Below are positions 1 through 5,685 of a stretch of DNA of 40,799 bases, one piece after another. How positions within the stretch are numbered: position 1 is the stretch's first letter; every line of letters starts with the position of its first letter. Source of the stretch: Bacteroidales bacterium UBA3754 (lineage in GTDB: Bacteria > Bacteroidota > Bacteroidia > Bacteroidales > UBA1715); assembly GCA_002371705.1 (NCBI GenBank), contig DFGI01000028.1:101756-142554 (forward strand). Direction: 5' to 3'. The translations under genes and the position numbers were made by a program. Below the pieces are notes generated by a model that had not been told where the DNA came from, did not search any database, and saw only the letters and a list, made by a program, of their open reading frames with translations.

Positions 1-2
1 TC

Positions 3-665
3 TTCCGTTTCACTCAGGCTGGTTCCGAAGTTTCGGCTTTGCTTGGCCGTATGCCATCGGCCGTAGGTTATCAACCTACGTTGGCAACAGAAATGGGTCT
101 TTTGCAGGAACGTATTACATCAACGAAACGTGGATCAATCACATCGGTACAAGCAATCTATGTGCCTGCCGACGACTTGACAGACCCTGCTCCAGCAACA
201 ACGTTCGCCCACTTGGATGCAACCACGGTGTTGAGCCGTAAGATTGTGGAATTGGGTATCTATCCTGCTGTTGATCCATTGGAATCGACTTCGCGTATTC
301 TTACACCTGAAATCGTGGGCGACGCTCACTACAATACGGCACAAAGAGTCATCAACATTCTTCAGAAAAATAAGGAATTACAAGATATTATCGCAATTCT
401 TGGTATGGACGAACTTTCGGAAGAAGACAAGTTGGTGGTTCACCGCGCACGTCGTGTACAACGTTTCTTGTCGCAACCATTCCACGTTGCAGAACAGTTT
501 ACAGGTATGCAGGGTAAATTGGTTTCGATAGAAGACACTATCAAGGGCTTCAATATGATTATCGACGGTGAAGTTGACCAATATCCTGAAGCAGCATTCA
601 ACCTTGTTGGTACAATCGAGGAAGCTATTGCGAAAGGTGAAGAAATGTTGAAAAACACTAAATAA
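3..665 (+). CDS. atpD: F1Fo ATP synthase subunit beta (C-terminal part, 5' truncated by window edge)
   Basis: This is the catalytic beta subunit of F-type ATP synthase, at the membrane-peripheral F1 head. The frame is open from base 3 with no start, so the gene begins outside the window. The visible ~220 residues start within the region reading FRFTQAGSEVSALLGRMPSA, followed by GYQPTLATEMG and then TSVQAIYVPADDLTDPAP, all hallmark beta-subunit segments downstream of the Walker A/B motifs. The rest is the helical C-terminal domain (LSEEDKLVVHRARRVQRFLSQPF is the usual beta-subunit signature) ending at 665. atpC follows after 8 bp, so the two are co-transcribed. Identity is very secure; only the N-terminal half is missing because of the window edge. 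Confidence 0.98.
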   Translation, partial: FRFTQAGSEVSALLGRMPSAVGYQPTLATEMGLLQERITSTKRGSITSVQAIYVPADDLTDPAPATTFAHLDATTVLSRKIVELGIYPAVDPLESTSRILTPEIVGDAHYNTAQRVINILQKNKELQDIIAILGMDELSEEDKLVVHRARRVQRFLSQPFHVAEQFTGMQGKLVSIEDTIKGFNMIIDGEVDQYPEAAFNLVGTIEEAIAKGEEMLKNTK

Positions 666-673
666 TTGTAACT

Positions 674-910
674 ATGACAATTGATATAATTACACCGACA
701 GAAAAATTGTTCTCTGGCACAGCCAAAAGAATCAACCTGCCCGGAAGCAAAGGTTCCTTCGAGATTCTCGAAAACCACGCTCCCATTGTTTCAACACTTG
801 CCGCAGGAAATGTGGTGATAGTTGACGAACAAAATCAAGAGCAGACATTTGCAGTCACTGGCGGTGTGGTGGAACAAGTGCAAAACAAAATAATTGTACT
901 TGTTGAATAA
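674..910 (+). CDS. atpC: F1Fo ATP synthase subunit epsilon, short form
   Basis: Epsilon is part of the central rotor stalk. The 78 residues cover only the N-terminal beta-sandwich domain: residues 1-20 give the typical IITPTEKLFSGTAKRINLPG start, residues 22-36 the conserved GSKGSFEILENHAPIVS segment, and 62-66 the TGGVV motif. The C-terminal two-helix domain found in ~135-residue epsilon subunits, which inhibits ATP hydrolysis, is absent. From general knowledge short epsilons are common in Bacteroidetes, so this is a lineage trait rather than a truncation. The gene starts 8 bp after atpD and is followed by an intrinsic terminator, so atpD-atpC form the end of their transcript and the other atp genes are not directly downstream. 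Confidence 0.95.
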   Translation: MTIDIITPTEKLFSGTAKRINLPGSKGSFEILENHAPIVSTLAAGNVVIVDEQNQEQTFAVTGGVVEQVQNKIIVLVE

Positions 911-933
911 CGTACTTGTTACTATTCGCACAC

Positions 934-967
934 AAAGAGCTGTCAAATTAATTGGCAGCTCTTTTTT
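934..967 (+). terminator. Rho-independent terminator after atpC
   Basis: A 13-bp stem (left arm 934-946, right arm 952-964, one G-U pair) with a 5-nt loop runs into a T-rich tail at 962-967. It sits 24 bp after the atpC stop. The 3' end overlaps the stop codon of the convergent minus-strand gene that ends at 966. On the minus strand only three T's follow the stem, so it should work mainly for the plus strand. Confidence 0.85.
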
Positions 968-1517
968 ATTTCATCCTTTGAATTTTGGTTATCCCGCTCA
1001 CCTTCCCCACCGTCAACGCACCAATTGGAACGCCACCGCGAATAACCGACGAAATTAGGAGAGGATAATCTAACGTGATGGAAGTCAGGCAAATCACATC
1101 GTTTTCTTTCAGCTTGCTATTGACAGATTCGATAATTTTGCACATCGATTCCCCAATATATTCACAAACAACCTTCCGCATAGGTTCGTAACAAAACATA
1201 TATTGTGTTCCAACTTGCAGATTGGCGATTGTAAGTTCTTCAATGTGAACAAATTCGCTACTTTCGGTTTTGTCGGTGAGGGAGTCAAGATATTCGTCCC
1301 AATTTTTGTAGCCAATATATTTTGCAATCATATCGAGTGTGTAAGTCCGTGGCTCCGTGCCTTTTACAAAACCGAAGAACCGTTTGAGAGTTGACGCGCT
1401 CACCTGTCCGCCGCATTTTGTTGCAATGTCAAGCGACAACGCCTCACAATCAAGCGGATAGCGGATTTCACGACCTAATTTCCGTTCAATTTCTGCTTTT
1501 ATGTGTTTTGAAACCAT
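966..1517 (-). CDS. Conserved hypothetical protein with Bacteroidetes-type N-terminal helical domain
   Basis: 183 residues, no signal peptide or membrane segment, so probably cytosolic. The N-terminal ~80 residues contain LGREIRYPLDCEALSLDIA, then SASTLKRFFGFVKG and TLDMIAKYIGYKNWDEYL. I recognise this pattern as a small helical, possibly DNA- or protein-binding domain seen at the N-terminus of many Bacteroidetes hypothetical proteins. The C-terminal half (from ~residue 95) is beta-rich with no recognisable catalytic motif. ATG start at 1517. It lies about 100 bp downstream of the Ser/Thr kinase gene on the same strand, so a shared transcript is possible but unproven. Function unknown; I would not assign a regulator role without structural evidence. 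Confidence 0.75.
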   Translation of the reverse strand: MVSKHIKAEIERKLGREIRYPLDCEALSLDIATKCGGQVSASTLKRFFGFVKGTEPRTYTLDMIAKYIGYKNWDEYLDSLTDKTESSEFVHIEELTIANLQVGTQYMFCYEPMRKVVCEYIGESMCKIIESVNSKLKENDVICLTSITLDYPLLISSVIRGGVPIGALTVGKVSGITKIQRMK

Positions 1518-1620
1518 AGTTGTTTGATTTATACAACCACAAATTTAGCAATTATTTGCCTCGAATTTTGAAATGAACGATTTGAATGAAATGAATGGAA
1601 ATAGGCGGAATTACGATTGC

Positions 1621-2967
1621 TCAAAACGGGATATTAATCATCAATTTCTTTATAAACTCGTAACAATAATAATTATAGGTGTCTTTATCATCCTCATCTA
1701 TATAATGTTGTAAGTGTTTTTGTATAGTACGATTCATATTGTTGGAGCATTCCAATAGTTCATTCTTGTATTTCCCCAACATCCATTTCATTTCAAATAA
1801 TACAGATTGTGATCCTTGTAATTGTTTTTCTTTCAATTCGTCCATTTTGATTTCATATTCTTGTTTTAAAGCTTCGACACAGTCTTTGCAACGGGCGTAT
1901 TCTTGTGTTACAAATAAAGAATCTTCTTCATTATAATGTATTTCTTTTTCAATCTTATTTGTATCTGATGCAATAGATAACGTTTGTTTTTTAGCAGACT
2001 TTTTTGTGGAATTTCTTGTGTTTTTTGGAGGAGAATAAGGAATCGGTTCTGCGGGGACAACGTTTCCTGAAACGGAATCAATAATAATTTTATCCTGTTG
2101 TCTCTCAACAACAACCGTGTCGTGAATAATTTGCGGAGATTCGGTTTTTTGTTCCTTGCGAAGCATAACAAACATCAACCCGACAACAACAAGCACGACC
2201 AAAAGAATCACAAGAAACAAACCTTTCCGTTGAGGTTTCTGCAACAAAGCCAATGCTTTATCTGCAGTAATTCGTTGAGAAACATCCTGTTGCAAGGCAG
2301 ATTTAATGATTCGCTTCTGTCGTTTCGAAAGAGAAATTGATTTTCGTCCCGCAAACTCCTGCATTGTTTTGGCAAACGCGTACATATCGGTTTGCCCCGA
2401 AATTTCGTCGATGCGTTCCGAGAACTCGGGAGCAACATATTTCTTTGTTGTTCCTAAAGTCTTATCGTTGCTGGCAGTTATGGCAAAGCCAAAATCTATC
2501 AGTTTTGCAACGTGTTCTTTGTGTGTAACAACAATATTTTCGGGTTTTACGTCGAGATGATAAATCTGTCGGCGATGCAAATACGACAAAGCCGACAGAA
2601 TTGCCCCAAAAATGGAGTCAAATTCCTTTTGCGAAACACAAGTATCGATATCAAGCAGTTCACGCAACGTCGAGCCATCTACATATTCCAAAATGAGGCG
2701 AGGCACACCGTCATCGGAAACTTTTTTATCAATATAGCGAACAATATTGGGATGGTCGAGCTGATAGCCGATTTCAAATTCCTGATTGAGCGACTGGCGA
2801 TGTTTGGCATCGAATGCAAATTCAGGTGCTATTTCTTTGGAAATCTGCCACTTGCCAAATGTTCTGAATTTCTTGACGACAGTGTTCTTCGATGTATAGA
2901 GTACAATCTCGTCAGCCGTTGAAGACTCCAATTTGTCGTTTTCGAATTCAGAACTTATTTCTGCCAT
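1621..2967 (-). CDS. Membrane-anchored serine/threonine protein kinase
   Basis: 448 residues with a Hanks-type kinase domain at about residues 25-245: catalytic loop HLDVKPEN (137-144; Asp139, Lys141, Asn144), DFG at 158-160, APE at 179-181, and an ILEYVDG hinge near 92. The catalytic-loop Arg of HRD is replaced by Leu and no clear glycine-rich loop is visible, so ATP binding may be atypical; the ATP-anchoring Lys is probably Lys39 or Lys44. One transmembrane helix (about 249-269) separates the cytoplasmic kinase from a ~180-residue outer segment that is Lys/Ser-rich (to ~340), then contains a CKDC pair (360-363) and a likely coiled coil (365-410). Likely a signalling kinase with a periplasmic tail. 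The downstream 183-residue gene may belong to the same unit. Confidence 0.88.
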   Translation of the reverse strand: MAEISSEFENDKLESSTADEIVLYTSKNTVVKKFRTFGKWQISKEIAPEFAFDAKHRQSLNQEFEIGYQLDHPNIVRYIDKKVSDDGVPRLILEYVDGSTLRELLDIDTCVSQKEFDSIFGAILSALSYLHRRQIYHLDVKPENIVVTHKEHVAKLIDFGFAITASNDKTLGTTKKYVAPEFSERIDEISGQTDMYAFAKTMQEFAGRKSISLSKRQKRIIKSALQQDVSQRITADKALALLQKPQRKGLFLVILLVVLVVVGLMFVMLRKEQKTESPQIIHDTVVVERQQDKIIIDSVSGNVVPAEPIPYSPPKNTRNSTKKSAKKQTLSIASDTNKIEKEIHYNEEDSLFVTQEYARCKDCVEALKQEYEIKMDELKEKQLQGSQSVLFEMKWMLGKYKNELLECSNNMNRTIQKHLQHYIDEDDKDTYNYYCYEFIKKLMINIPF

Positions 2968-3321
2968 AGGTCAATTTTTTTGTAAAAATAAGTAAAATTT
3001 TTCACGTTTCTTAAGTTGTGGAAAGCGTAAGCCATTGGCAACAACTTGCACATGCACACGGCATTCCCAAAACAACTACAAAATATATAGGTAGCACGCA
3101 TATTTTGCTGTGAGAAATTCATTGCCCATGCGTAAAAATGTGAGCCAACAATTATATGAAAAACAAGCCGTATCTATAACCTAATCTTCACGCTATCAAA
3201 TATTTACAAAGATTTTTGCAAGTTGAAAGTTCAACTTTCGATTTGCAAAATAAAATGTATAGAGCATAGAAAGATGCGAAATTGACGCATAGCATTGCAA
3301 ATGACATTTGATGTTTTTTGT

Positions 3322-3373
3322 CCTAAACTTTCCCAAATGTGGTGTAAAAACATACGATTTGGGAAAGTTTAGG
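3322..3373. repeat. Perfect 17-bp inverted repeat (long hairpin)
   Basis: Left arm 3322-3338 (CCTAAACTTTCCCAAAT) and right arm 3357-3373 are exact reverse complements around an 18-nt loop that can itself pair weakly. A T-rich run (about 3377-3386) follows on the plus strand, so it could terminate plus-strand transcription, but no plus-strand gene precedes it. On the minus strand, downstream of the toxin-like cassette, no U-run follows. Confidence 0.75.
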
Positions 3374-3400
3374 CCTTTGTTTTTTCATTACTGTATTCTG

Positions 3401-3470
3401 CAAATGAACGGAATGAACCAAATGGTCTTACGGATAATTCGCTATATTATTGCGATATGGAATTTCTACA
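3401..3470. repeat. Direct repeat, copy 1 (flanks the DUF3791/DUF3990 cassette)
   Basis: Starts CAAATGAACGGAATGAAC and ends in AATTTCTACA. The last 47 nt (3424-3470) match the second copy ending at 4594 with only 2 differences. The first 17 nt also match, while the middle is 14 bp shorter than copy 2. It lies just downstream of the stop of the 73-residue gene (3489). Confidence 0.85.
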
Positions 3471-3488
3471 ACAAAACAGATGCGGCAC

Positions 3489-3710
3489 CTATTCTTTTGT
3501 TTCCGTCATCATTTGGTACAATGCAATAGGGCCGAGATGCCATAATTTTGTGGATTCTTTTTCCAACTGCCTATACGTGTCCGATGAATATATTTTTTTC
3601 AAAACTTCAACAGTTGAAGTTTTTGTGTCGTCTTGCATCATATCGGCAATCCAAGCCACTTTCGACGGCAGCAATAAGTATAAATTTTCTTGAGTTACAC
3701 GCAAATTCAT
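3489..3710 (-). CDS. Small protein of the DUF3990-linked cassette (DUF3791-like, putative antitoxin partner)
   Basis: 73 residues, probably cytosolic. The C-terminal part reads LEKESTKLWHLGPIALYQMM, a pattern I associate with small proteins encoded next to DUF3990 genes. The start ATG overlaps the DUF3990 stop by 4 bp (3707-3710), indicating translational coupling. An 11+1+11 bp perfect inverted repeat (3601-3623, arms AAAACTTCAAC / GTTGAAGTTTT) lies inside the coding region. By analogy with toxin-antitoxin modules one of the two small partners probably neutralises or adapts the ADP-ribosyltransferase-like protein, but which one is unknown. Family naming is from memory and uncertain; the gene itself is well supported by coupling and frame. 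Confidence 0.7.
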   Translation of the reverse strand: MNLRVTQENLYLLLPSKVAWIADMMQDDTKTSTVEVLKKIYSSDTYRQLEKESTKLWHLGPIALYQMMTETKE

Positions 3711-4192
3711 TTTGAAATTTTTTTTGCTTCTATAAATGAAAGTGTTTTTAATGCCGCTTCAGTATGAAAAAGATATTGATCGACCAAATTATATGTTTTT
3801 AACTCGGCAATTAAACTTTGTTTATCCAAAAATCCACCTTCGTAAAGGGCGAAAGCAGCGTAAACCCTATCGTTTGCGACAGGGCCATAAACTATGTCGT
3901 ATGAATGGGAAAAACCTTTTTGTGTTCGATTCTGCATCACAAAATCTACCCACTCTTCGGAAGGTTGATTAAAGCTTAGACATCTTAAATTGACCAAATC
4001 ATTATTATTGAATTCAAAAATATTTACAAAACCATACTCTTTTTTGTACTCCGTCATTCTTCGCAATACCCAGTCACTTGCCTGTTGATACGAAGTTGTG
4101 GCATAGAATCCGTACCCGTAATCAAGTGTACGTTTGGGCGTTCTGATTTCAGGCTTGTCAACCAATTCTATGCTACCGTGATACAGTCTCAT
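3707..4192 (-). CDS. DUF3990 family, ADP-ribosyltransferase-like putative toxin
   Basis: 161 residues. The N-terminus MRLYHGS (His5) followed by DYGYGFYATTSYQQASDW (residues 24-41, with Tyr30 and Thr32/33) resembles the NAD-binding core of H-Y-[E/D/Q] ADP-ribosyltransferases. The segment YDIVYGPVAND (98-108) is characteristic of DUF3990. No signal peptide, so it would act in the cytosol. It overlaps its upstream neighbour by 20 bp (4173-4192) and its downstream neighbour by 4 bp, so the three genes form one tightly coupled minus-strand unit. What is seen: ART-like motifs and operon coupling. What is inferred: NAD-dependent modification of a host target and a toxin-antitoxin or phage-defence role. 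The target is unknown. Confidence 0.8.
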   Translation of the reverse strand: MRLYHGSIELVDKPEIRTPKRTLDYGYGFYATTSYQQASDWVLRRMTEYKKEYGFVNIFEFNNNDLVNLRCLSFNQPSEEWVDFVMQNRTQKGFSHSYDIVYGPVANDRVYAAFALYEGGFLDKQSLIAELKTYNLVDQYLFHTEAALKTLSFIEAKKISK

Positions 4193-4412
4193 TTTTGCAC
4201 TCTTTTCTCAATTGTATAAATTCTTCAATATCCTCTAAAATCCATTGCCGGCTTTGAGTATGTAAGACTTCGTAGTTGTCGTTCAAATACTTCAAAACGC
4301 CGAACTCGTCTAACTGACGCATGGCATCTGCCCCCGATAAGTGCATTTCCCCTTTATATATTTCTATACAAAACGAAATGAAATAGGCTATATCCTGCGT
4401 GCGTTTATTCAT
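4173..4412 (-). CDS. DUF3791 family protein (putative antitoxin or adaptor)
   Basis: 79 residues from the ATG at 4412, chosen over an upstream in-frame ATG at 4511 because the extra 33 residues are low-complexity and unlike the family. The start is preceded by GGAG. The sequence contains YFISFCIEIYKG, LSGADAMRQLDEFGVLKYL and NYEVLHTQSRQWILEDIEEF, which together match DUF3791 as I know it. It is the first gene of the three-gene cassette and overlaps the DUF3990 gene by 20 bp. A role as the partner of the ADP-ribosyltransferase-like protein is inferred from this arrangement. Confidence 0.82.
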   Translation of the reverse strand: MNKRTQDIAYFISFCIEIYKGEMHLSGADAMRQLDEFGVLKYLNDNYEVLHTQSRQWILEDIEEFIQLRKECKNETVSR

Positions 4413-4508
4413 ACTCCAATACGAATTTTTGTTTGTAAATGTACAGTTTTTTTTACAAATTGTAATAAAAACACCATTTTTCCTTTGCCGAGGAATGTCA
4501 GATTCTTC

Positions 4509-4592
4509 CAAATGAACGGAATGAACTTAATGGTCGAAATGGTCTTTGGTCTTACGGATAATTCGCTATATTATTGCAATATGGAAATTCTA
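4509..4592. repeat. Direct repeat, copy 2 (flanks the DUF3791/DUF3990 cassette)
   Basis: 84-bp copy that begins CAAATGAACGGAATGAAC, like copy 1 at 3401, and carries 14 extra bp in the middle where an AATGGTC-type unit is repeated. It ends at the TAG stop of the XRE gene (4590-4592). With copy 1 it brackets the ~920-bp three-gene cassette. Confidence 0.85.
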
Positions 4593-4826
4593 CAGGGAAA
4601 TAGAAGAAAAGAACTCGGAGGGCTTGACGCTGAAATAGTTGCAGATTGCCTTGAGGGTGCTTACGGAAATGTTGGTCTTACCACGTTCTATTCTCCCGAT
4701 GTGGATGTTAGTGTCGTTATAAAAAACTTCTTGCGTTATGCCACGGGAAACTCGCATTTGCTTGATGCCACAAGCAATTTGTTTCAATAATTCCTCATCC
4801 GTGATTTGTGCAGTACCTTTTACCAT
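4590..4826 (-). CDS. XRE-family helix-turn-helix transcriptional regulator
   Basis: 78 residues from the ATG at 4826. The helix-turn-helix is at about residues 16-60: IACGIKQMRVSRGITQEVF, then NIHIGRIERGKTNISVSTLK, the standard Cro/C1 pattern. It ends with AICNYFSVKPSEFF, also typical. An upstream in-frame ATG (4919) would add 31 residues unlike the family, so it was rejected. It is divergent from the RiPP-like operon (first gene at 4993). An inverted repeat (4863-4880) lies between them on the -33 element of the plus-strand promoter, which makes this protein the likely regulator of both itself and the operon. That regulatory link is inference from position. Confidence 0.88.
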   Translation of the reverse strand: MVKGTAQITDEELLKQIACGIKQMRVSRGITQEVFYNDTNIHIGRIERGKTNISVSTLKAICNYFSVKPSEFFSSISL

Positions 4827-4862
4827 AGTTGCACAAATTGAACATTTTATCCAAAATTTCAC

Positions 4863-4880
4863 AATGACATATTTGTCATT
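4863..4880. promoter_or_regulatory. Candidate operator: 7-bp inverted repeat between divergent genes
   Basis: AATGACA (4863-4869), a TATT spacer and TGTCATT (4874-4880) form a perfect inverted repeat. It overlaps the -33 TTTG of the plus-strand promoter and a weaker -33-like ATTG on the minus strand. Size and position suit a small XRE dimer. Confidence 0.6.
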
Positions 4881-4903
4881 TCGGCGAAAATGTTTTAGAT
4901 TTG
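4872..4903 (+). promoter_or_regulatory. Bacteroidetes-type promoter for the RiPP-like operon
   Basis: The -33 element TTTG (4872-4875) and a perfect -7 element TAGATTTG (4896-4903) are separated by 20 bp, matching the Bacteroidetes sigma consensus. Transcription would start near 4909, leaving a ~84-nt leader before the peptide gene at 4993. Confidence 0.75.
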
Positions 4904-4992
4904 TGGGAAATATTTTCATTATGAAAATAATAATTTACAGGAGTATGCCGAAAATCCTTCAAAGAGTAGGCACAATTAAAATTTTTAATATT

Positions 4993-5127
4993 ATGAAGTC
5001 TTACAAAAAAGCAACTTTGATTGCAAAGAATGCAAGAAGCGGTTCTTACGCTGCTGGATGTCCGTCATTTGGAAAAGAAGGTGATGGTGGTCAGCATATA
5101 TGTAAGGATTGCGAGAGAACAAGGTAA
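4993..5127 (+). CDS. 44-residue Cys/Gly-rich peptide, candidate RiPP precursor
   Basis: The peptide starts MKSYKKATLIAKNARSGSY and its C-terminal half is rich in Gly and Cys: AAGCP (Cys23), then FGKEGDGG and HICKDC (Cys37, Cys40). The basic N-terminal half (leader-like) and the Gly/Cys/Asp-rich C-terminal half (core-like) fit a modified-peptide precursor. No signal peptide or membrane helix. It is the first gene after a consensus promoter, is followed by a perfect hairpin that would limit read-through, and lies upstream of a radical SAM/SPASM enzyme with a PqqD-like leader-binding domain. A longer frame reaching back to 4738 was rejected because it crosses the XRE gene and promoter. I do not recognise the exact precursor family; precursor status is inferred from context. 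Confidence 0.72.
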   Translation: MKSYKKATLIAKNARSGSYAAGCPSFGKEGDGGQHICKDCERTR

Positions 5128-5130
5128 TGT

Positions 5131-5167
5131 AAAGAGAGATTGCTCTTTAAAGGAGCAATCTCTCTTT
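5131..5167 (+). terminator. Perfect 15-bp hairpin after the peptide gene (attenuator or partial terminator)
   Basis: Arms 5131-5145 and 5153-5167 are exact complements with a 7-nt loop. It begins 3 bp after the peptide stop. Only three T's end the right arm and no long U-run follows, so partial termination or 3'-end protection is more likely than full termination. That would give more precursor mRNA than maturase mRNA. Confidence 0.75.
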
Positions 5168-5203
5168 AAAAATTATTTGTCAGATCATTAAAATTAAATA
5201 GTT

Positions 5204-5419
5204 ATGAATTTAGGTACACAACAAAGAAGTGCTGCAAAAGCAAGAATAGTAACAGTAAAATACGATCGTTTACAACTTTCCAATGGAGAATATGTAGAGG
5301 GGGCTTTTGATAAAATAGAATATGCGGACGAAGGAAATGGTATTTTCAAAGTTACAATCAATGGAAAAACACAGTTAATGCAATTGTGTGACAATAAGTT
5401 AATTGAATACAAGAAATAA
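5204..5419 (+). CDS. Small hypothetical protein in the RiPP-like operon
   Basis: 71 residues starting MNLGTQQRSAAKARIVTVKY. The body (YDRLQLSNGEYVEGAFDKIEY, then GNGIFKVTINGKTQLMQL) looks beta-strand rich, faintly like a WG-repeat unit. It has one Cys, no signal peptide and no membrane helix. It lies between two hairpins in the plus-strand operon, 76 bp after the peptide gene. It could be an immunity or accessory factor, or a second substrate, but nothing in the sequence decides this. Coding status is supported by the ATG start, compact spacing and strand agreement with its neighbours. Confidence 0.65.
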   Translation: MNLGTQQRSAAKARIVTVKYDRLQLSNGEYVEGAFDKIEYADEGNGIFKVTINGKTQLMQLCDNKLIEYKK

Positions 5420-5451
5420 TAAGTGAGGCTACCTTAATGGTAGTCTCTTAT
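5419..5451 (+). terminator. Hairpin after the 71-residue gene (weak attenuator)
   Basis: Left arm 5419-5433 pairs with 5439-5451: GGCTACC with GGTAGTC and flanking GAG/CTC and ATAA/TTAT, with a 2-nt bulge and one G-U pair. No U-run follows, so it is probably an RNA-stability or pausing element rather than a true terminator. Confidence 0.45.
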
Positions 5452-5472
5452 GTCTAATCTTTAAACAAAAAA

Positions 5473-5685
5473 ATGAAATATTCTAATCCTACTTATTATA
5501 AACTAAAGGTGATAGCTTACAAGACTCCTTTTGAAAAGGAAATAACAATTATAGGAGTTGTTAATATTGAGCATTTGTCAAGTGGGGAAAAAACGAAGGT
5601 TATTAAATACCTAAGTGATAGTTATGAGCTATATGAGGAAAATTTTTTAAATGAATATTATGACAAAATTACTTCGTCAAACTAA
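5473..5685 (+). CDS. Small hypothetical protein in the RiPP-like operon
   Basis: 70 residues starting MKYSNPTYYKLKVIAYK. Predicted mixed alpha/beta, Lys/Glu-rich, no Cys, no signal peptide. Its 3' end overlaps the start of the radical SAM gene by about 35 bp, so the two are probably translationally coupled. That argues for a function tied to the maturase, such as a partner subunit or immunity protein. No family recognised. Confidence 0.62.
   Translation: MKYSNPTYYKLKVIAYKTPFEKEITIIGVVNIEHLSSGEKTKVIKYLSDSYELYEENFLNEYYDKITSSN

Larger units (their letters stand above)
2968..3488. other. 520-bp intergenic region with several inverted repeats, no gene seen
   Basis: I see no convincing coding sequence on either strand. 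The region contains imperfect or perfect inverted repeats at 3013-3047 (7-bp arms AAGTTGT / ACAACTT), 3220-3237 (8-bp arms AAGTTGAA / TTCAACTT, 2-nt centre) and 3322-3373 (17-bp perfect arms, listed separately), then one copy of a direct repeat at 3401-3470. It lies between the kinase gene and the 3' end of the minus-strand DUF3791/DUF3990 cassette. The base composition is AT-rich. Confidence 0.6.

Noticed and set aside
3308..3693. Plus-strand open frames near the cassette end
   Set aside because: They run across the long hairpin and direct repeat and have no protein-like conservation pattern; the minus-strand gene at 3489-3710 explains the region better.
4738..4992. N-terminal extension of the 44-residue peptide back to 4738
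   Set aside because: It would cross the XRE gene and the promoter of the operon; the ATG at 4993 gives a compact peptide with the right context.
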